Below, piece by piece: positions 8,006 to 9,109 of a DNA stretch of 9,109 nt. Under the pieces are notes generated by a model. The model was given only the letters and a program-made list of their open reading frames with translations, did not search any database and was not told the DNA's origin. This DNA is from Ignavibacteriaceae bacterium (lineage in GTDB: Bacteria; Bacteroidota; Ignavibacteria; Ignavibacteriales; Ignavibacteriaceae), in NCBI GenBank assembly GCA_023231105.1, contig JALNWB010000155.1:1-9109 (forward strand), given 5' to 3'. Every line of letters starts with the position of its first letter. The first letter of the stretch is position 1. A program made the translations under genes and the position numbers.

Positions 8006-8078
8006 CGCGGGGTGGAGCAATTGGTAGCTCGTCGGGCTCATAACCCGAAGGCTGTAGGTTCAAGTCCTGCCCCCGCTA
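8006..8078 (+). tRNA. Initiator tRNA-fMet (anticodon CAT)
   Basis: It folds as a complete cloverleaf: acceptor 8006-8012 with 8071-8077, D-stem GAGC/GCTC (8015-8018 with 8027-8030), anticodon stem TCGGG/CCCGA (8032-8036 with 8044-8048), loop CTCATAA with anticodon CAT at 8039-8041, T-stem GTAGG/CCTGC with loop TTCAAGT, and discriminator A8078. Initiator hallmarks are the unpaired 1-72 position (C1 opposite U72) and three consecutive G-C pairs next to the anticodon loop. CCA is not encoded (CTA follows), so it must be added post-transcriptionally. A promoter lies upstream and a terminator directly downstream, so this is an independent transcript. Confidence 0.95.
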
Positions 8079-8081
8079 CTA

Positions 8082-8111
8082 AAAAAAGCCGAATGAGAAT
8101 TCGGCTTTTTT
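8082..8111 (+). terminator. Intrinsic terminator of the tRNA-fMet gene
   Basis: Perfect 13-bp stem (8082-8094 with 8099-8111; core GCCGAAT/ATTCGGC) with loop GAGA. The descending arm ends in a T run followed by TGTTTT. It starts four bases after the tRNA discriminator. Confidence 0.85.
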
Positions 8112-8136
8112 GTTTTATCTAATTGTTGAGATAGAG

Positions 8137-8184
8137 CCCGAAGGTTGTAGGTTCAATTCGCCGCGGCGAACTGCCCCCGCTACT
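8137..8184 (+). repeat. Truncated tRNA-fMet 3' copy, number 1, with hairpin insertion
   Basis: It matches the intact tRNA from the 3' anticodon stem (8044) through the acceptor end and ACT (8080) at 33 of 34 aligned positions. The exception is the T-loop, where a 14-nt palindrome replaces three bases after TTCAA. It lacks the D-arm, anticodon and 5' acceptor strand, so it cannot be a functional tRNA. It shares with copy 2 the trailing ACTCTAAA, which the intact tRNA lacks, so copies 1 and 2 are closer to each other than to the tRNA. Confidence 0.9.
8157..8170. repeat. Perfect 14-nt palindrome in the T-loop of tRNA copy 1
   Basis: TTCGCCGCGGCGAA is identical to its own reverse complement. It sits immediately after TTCAA of the T-loop and before CTGCCCCCGC of the T-stem/acceptor strand. 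Confidence 0.9.
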
Positions 8185-8186
8185 CT

Positions 8187-8213
8187 AAAGGCTACTGTAA
8201 AGTGGCCTTTTTT
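8187..8213 (+). terminator. Terminator-like hairpin after tRNA copy 1
   Basis: A 10-bp stem AAAGGCTACT/AGTGGCCTTT (one G-T pair) with loop GTAA, followed by TTT. Its position relative to the truncated tRNA copy mirrors that of the real tRNA terminator, but its sequence differs. It lies just upstream of the GIY-YIG frame. Confidence 0.75.
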
Positions 8214-8223
8214 CATTTTATGA

Positions 8224-8475
8224 GGTGAGAAGGTTTCTGTTTATATCATTAAAAGTTTAGAAGGTCTTCGCTATACCGGAATGACTGAAGATTTAGAGAA
8301 GAAACTTATTGAACATAATGAAAAGAAACTTTCCTTTTGGACAAAACGAGGGACTGAGTGGAAGCTTGTTTATAAAGAAGAATACCCAACTAAATCGGAA
8401 GCACTGAAACGAGAGAAGTGGCTAAAGAGTGGAGTTGGTAGAGAATATCTTCAAAATATTTTGAGCGAAAAATAA
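8224..8475 (+). pseudogene. Small GIY-YIG nuclease (YhbQ/UPF0213-like), start codon missing, probably decayed
   Basis: Translation of the open frame from 8224 gives VSVYIIKSLEG, then RYTGMTEDLEKKLIEHN, then WKLVYKEEYPTKSEALKREKWLKSGVGREYL, the full single-domain GIY-YIG fold of about 80 aa. The frame has no ATG, GTG or TTG before the ATG at 8281, and starting there would remove the VYI and YTG strands of the catalytic core. An in-frame TGA sits at 8221. GTT at 8233, just before SVYII, is one base from GTG and may be the lost start. The usual catalytic Arg (second R of 'DLERR') is Lys here; the metal-binding Glu in REKW is kept. YTG instead of YIG is normal for YhbQ relatives. The stop TAA abuts tRNA copy 2. 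Non-standard initiation or a sequencing error could still make it functional. Confidence 0.7.
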
Positions 8476-8523
8476 CTCGAAGGCTGTAGGTTCAATCCGC
8501 CGTGGCGGACTGCCCTCGCTACT
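8472..8523 (+). repeat. Truncated tRNA-fMet 3' copy, number 2, with hairpin insertion
   Basis: Outside the palindrome it matches the intact tRNA at 32 of 34 positions from the 3' anticodon stem to the ACT end. The match may extend left through ATAA into the anticodon loop, which includes the TAA stop of the GIY-YIG frame. The T-loop contains a 14-nt hairpin at the same site as in copy 1. Confidence 0.9.
8496..8509. repeat. 14-nt palindromic hairpin in the T-loop of tRNA copy 2
   Basis: TCCGCCGTGGCGGA has a 6-bp stem with a GT centre. Compared with the copy 1 palindrome it differs at positions 2 and 13 (a paired T-A to C-G exchange) and at position 8. Confidence 0.85.
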
Positions 8524-8525
8524 CT

Positions 8526-8562
8526 AAAAAAGCTTAAATTCAATCGGATTTAGGCTTTTTTT
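8526..8562. terminator. Bidirectional hairpin terminator after tRNA copy 2
   Basis: A 14-bp stem (8526-8539 with 8548-8561; one G-T pair) and loop TCAATCGG, with A-rich and T-rich flanks, so it can stop transcription from both sides. It would serve the GIY-YIG/tRNA-copy unit on the plus strand and the small gene at 8729-8905 on the minus strand. Confidence 0.75.
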
Positions 8563-8617
8563 ATGCCTTTTTGTAATGAAAACGCATCTAATTGTGCAAA
8601 TTAGAAAAAAGCATAAA
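8560..8617. repeat. Nested inverted repeats in noncoding DNA
   Basis: Outer arms TTTATGC(C)TTTTT (8560-8572) and AAAAAAGCATAAA (8605-8617) enclose a perfect 7-bp hairpin TCTAATT/AATTAGA (8587-8593 with 8599-8605). There is no coding potential in this stretch. A minus-strand transcript would fold it ahead of the terminator at 8526-8562. Confidence 0.5.
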
Positions 8618-8671
8618 TCCCGCCGGACTCAAACAATTCTGGGAGAAAAATAGTAAATCATTGCATACTTT

Positions 8672-8721
8672 AGTTTTCTGAGGAAGAGCTTAAGAATCTA
8701 AATATTTTTTTGCAGAAAACT
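8672..8721. repeat. 9-bp inverted repeat downstream of the minus-strand small gene
   Basis: AGTTTTCTG (8672-8680) and CAGAAAACT (8713-8721) are exact reverse complements separated by 32 nt. It begins 8 nt after the minus-strand stop codon. The long loop and lack of a T-tract make it a weak terminator candidate. Confidence 0.4.
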
Positions 8722-8728
8722 GTGTAGA

Positions 8729-8905
8729 TCATTTTTTAATGTATGCGTTCAGACCAACCACTAAAGGTTTTCCATCTACGATGCACTGAGTTTGAGTATT
8801 TCCGTGCGTGGTTGCTACAACCAATGTTTTGCCGGATGCGCTGGGGGTTGGTTTCTGCAACTCAATCGTGATGATGAGCTTGTTGTCTTCTATTTTAACT
8901 TCCAT
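8729..8905 (-). CDS. Small conserved-looking hypothetical protein (58 aa)
   Basis: The minus strand encodes a 58-residue protein from ATG (8905-8903) to TGA (8731-8729), beginning MEVKIEDNKLIITIEL and containing KPTPSASGKTLVVATTHGN and DGKPLVVGLNAYIKK. A strong TAGGAG site lies 9 nt before the ATG, which with the protein-like composition makes it convincing despite its size. I recall similar small proteins with SGKTLVVASTHGN..GLNAYIK in many bacteria, all of unknown function. The pattern of alternating hydrophobics suggests a compact beta fold. There is no signal peptide or membrane segment. A plus-strand open frame over the same bases (8792-9022) is its shadow. Confidence 0.82.
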   Translation of the reverse strand: MEVKIEDNKLIITIELQKPTPSASGKTLVVATTHGNTQTQCIVDGKPLVVGLNAYIKK

Positions 8906-8914
8906 TTTATTGTT

Positions 8915-8920
8915 CTCCTA
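8915..8920 (-). promoter_or_regulatory. Ribosome binding site of the 58-aa gene
   Basis: Minus-strand TAGGAG, 9 nt from the ATG. It is the best Shine-Dalgarno in the window and the main support for calling so short a gene. Confidence 0.75.
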
Positions 8921-9002
8921 TTTTATGTAAACAATTCTTGTGATTATTCAGAACCCCAACTTTATCTATCTAATAATTCAGTTATGTTACTATTTACTAT
9001 TA

Positions 9003-9014
9003 CGACATTTGTCG
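9003..9014. promoter_or_regulatory. Small dyad between the two minus-strand genes
   Basis: CGACATTTGTCG is a short dyad (arms CGACA and TGTCG) 12 nt beyond the stop of the upstream minus-strand gene and about 98 nt before the 58-aa gene. It has no T-tract, so it could be an operator or chance. Confidence 0.25.
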
Positions 9015-9025
9015 CCTGGTAATTT

Positions 9026-9109
9026 TTACTTATTTAATTTTGTTTCTGGATTTAGATCATAGTATAATTTAATATATTCTCTTACCACTTTCATTGATCT
9101 TCCTGTGAT
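9026..9109 (-). CDS. C-terminal end of an unidentified minus-strand protein
   Basis: The frame is open from the window edge to a TAA at 9028-9026 and gives 27 residues, including ITGRSMKVVREYIKLYYDLN. The GRS..VVREYI pattern looks like a DNA-binding or recombination helix and loosely recalls DUF1670-type proteins, but the fragment is too short for a family call. It reads in the same direction as the 58-aa gene, whose start lies about 120 nt further on in the direction of transcription. Confidence 0.5.
   Translation of the reverse strand: MTGRSMKVVREYIKLYYDLNPETKLNK

Larger units (their letters stand above)
8137..8523 (+). mobile_element. Putative tRNA-associated GIY-YIG element (decayed)
   Basis: A small GIY-YIG nuclease frame is bracketed by two direct repeats of the 3' portion of the adjacent initiator tRNA, each with the same palindrome inserted in the T-loop. 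Seen directly: the repeats, the ORF and the terminators. Inferred: that the unit moved into, or copied part of, the tRNA gene as homing endonuclease elements do. No integrase or terminal inverted repeats are present. Local tandem duplication with an unrelated ORF is the alternative. Exact boundaries are unknown. Confidence 0.4.

Noticed and set aside
8281..8475. ATG at 8281 as the true start of the GIY-YIG gene
   Set aside because: It would begin inside the YTG–M–TEDLEKK motif and remove the two strands that define the fold; clear homology extends in frame upstream to about 8236.
8137..8523. CRISPR-like or extra functional tRNA genes
   Set aside because: There are only two copies with unequal spacing, and both lack the D-arm, anticodon and 5' acceptor strand, so they are neither an array nor working tRNAs.
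8006..8523. Group I intron in the initiator tRNA
   Set aside because: The first tRNA copy is intact and uninterrupted, the truncated copies lack a 5' exon, and I cannot see group I core elements in about 290 nt between the copies.
8616..8629. ATCCCGCCGGACTC as a decayed third copy of the palindrome insertion
   Set aside because: It resembles a collapsed version of the hairpin plus CTG, but no tRNA-like sequence flanks it and the match is too short.
8792..9022. Plus-strand 76-codon open frame
   Set aside because: It is largely antisense to the 58-aa minus-strand gene, which has a strong ribosome binding site and protein-like sequence. The plus frame has unusual composition and no RBS.

Overview
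The window looks like a piece of a low-GC chromosome from the Bacteroidota–Chlorobiota–Ignavibacteriota assemblage, and Ignavibacteria-like is my best guess. The reasons are the order ileS–traR/dksA–lspA–rluA-type, the scarcity of Shine-Dalgarno sites (several genes have only A-rich leaders), and a Bacteroidota-type promoter (TTG, 20 nt, TATATTTG) in front of the initiator tRNA. The assignment is inference; there is no rRNA or other marker here to fix it.

Positions 1-7933 are a dense plus-strand housekeeping block: the C-terminus of a DUF2283-like protein; isoleucyl-tRNA synthetase (ileS, type 2); a TraR/DksA-family protein with a very lysine-rich N-terminal extension; prolipoprotein signal peptidase (lspA), overlapping by 38 nt an RluA/RluD-type 23S rRNA pseudouridine synthase; cysteinyl-tRNA synthetase (cysS); and a YgjP-like zinc metallopeptidase. 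Gaps run from -38 to +46 nt and no terminator is visible between genes, so one or two operons serving translation, rRNA modification and lipoprotein maturation are likely.

Positions 7944-8562 hold the most unusual part. A complete initiator tRNA-Met (CAT) with its own promoter and terminator is followed by two truncated copies of its 3' portion (anticodon 3' stem, T-arm, acceptor 3' strand). Each carries a 14-nt palindromic hairpin at the same site in the T-loop and each is followed by its own hairpin terminator. Between the two copies lies a small GIY-YIG nuclease reading frame of the YhbQ/UPF0213 type that lacks a normal start codon and has Lys at the usual catalytic Arg position. The stop codon of this frame lies at the edge of the second tRNA copy. 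Together this resembles a decayed, tRNA-targeting homing-type element.

Positions 8563-9109 are AT-rich and accessory in character: several inverted repeats, a convincing 58-aa minus-strand protein of unknown function with a strong ribosome binding site, and the C-terminal 27 codons of another minus-strand gene running off the window end.
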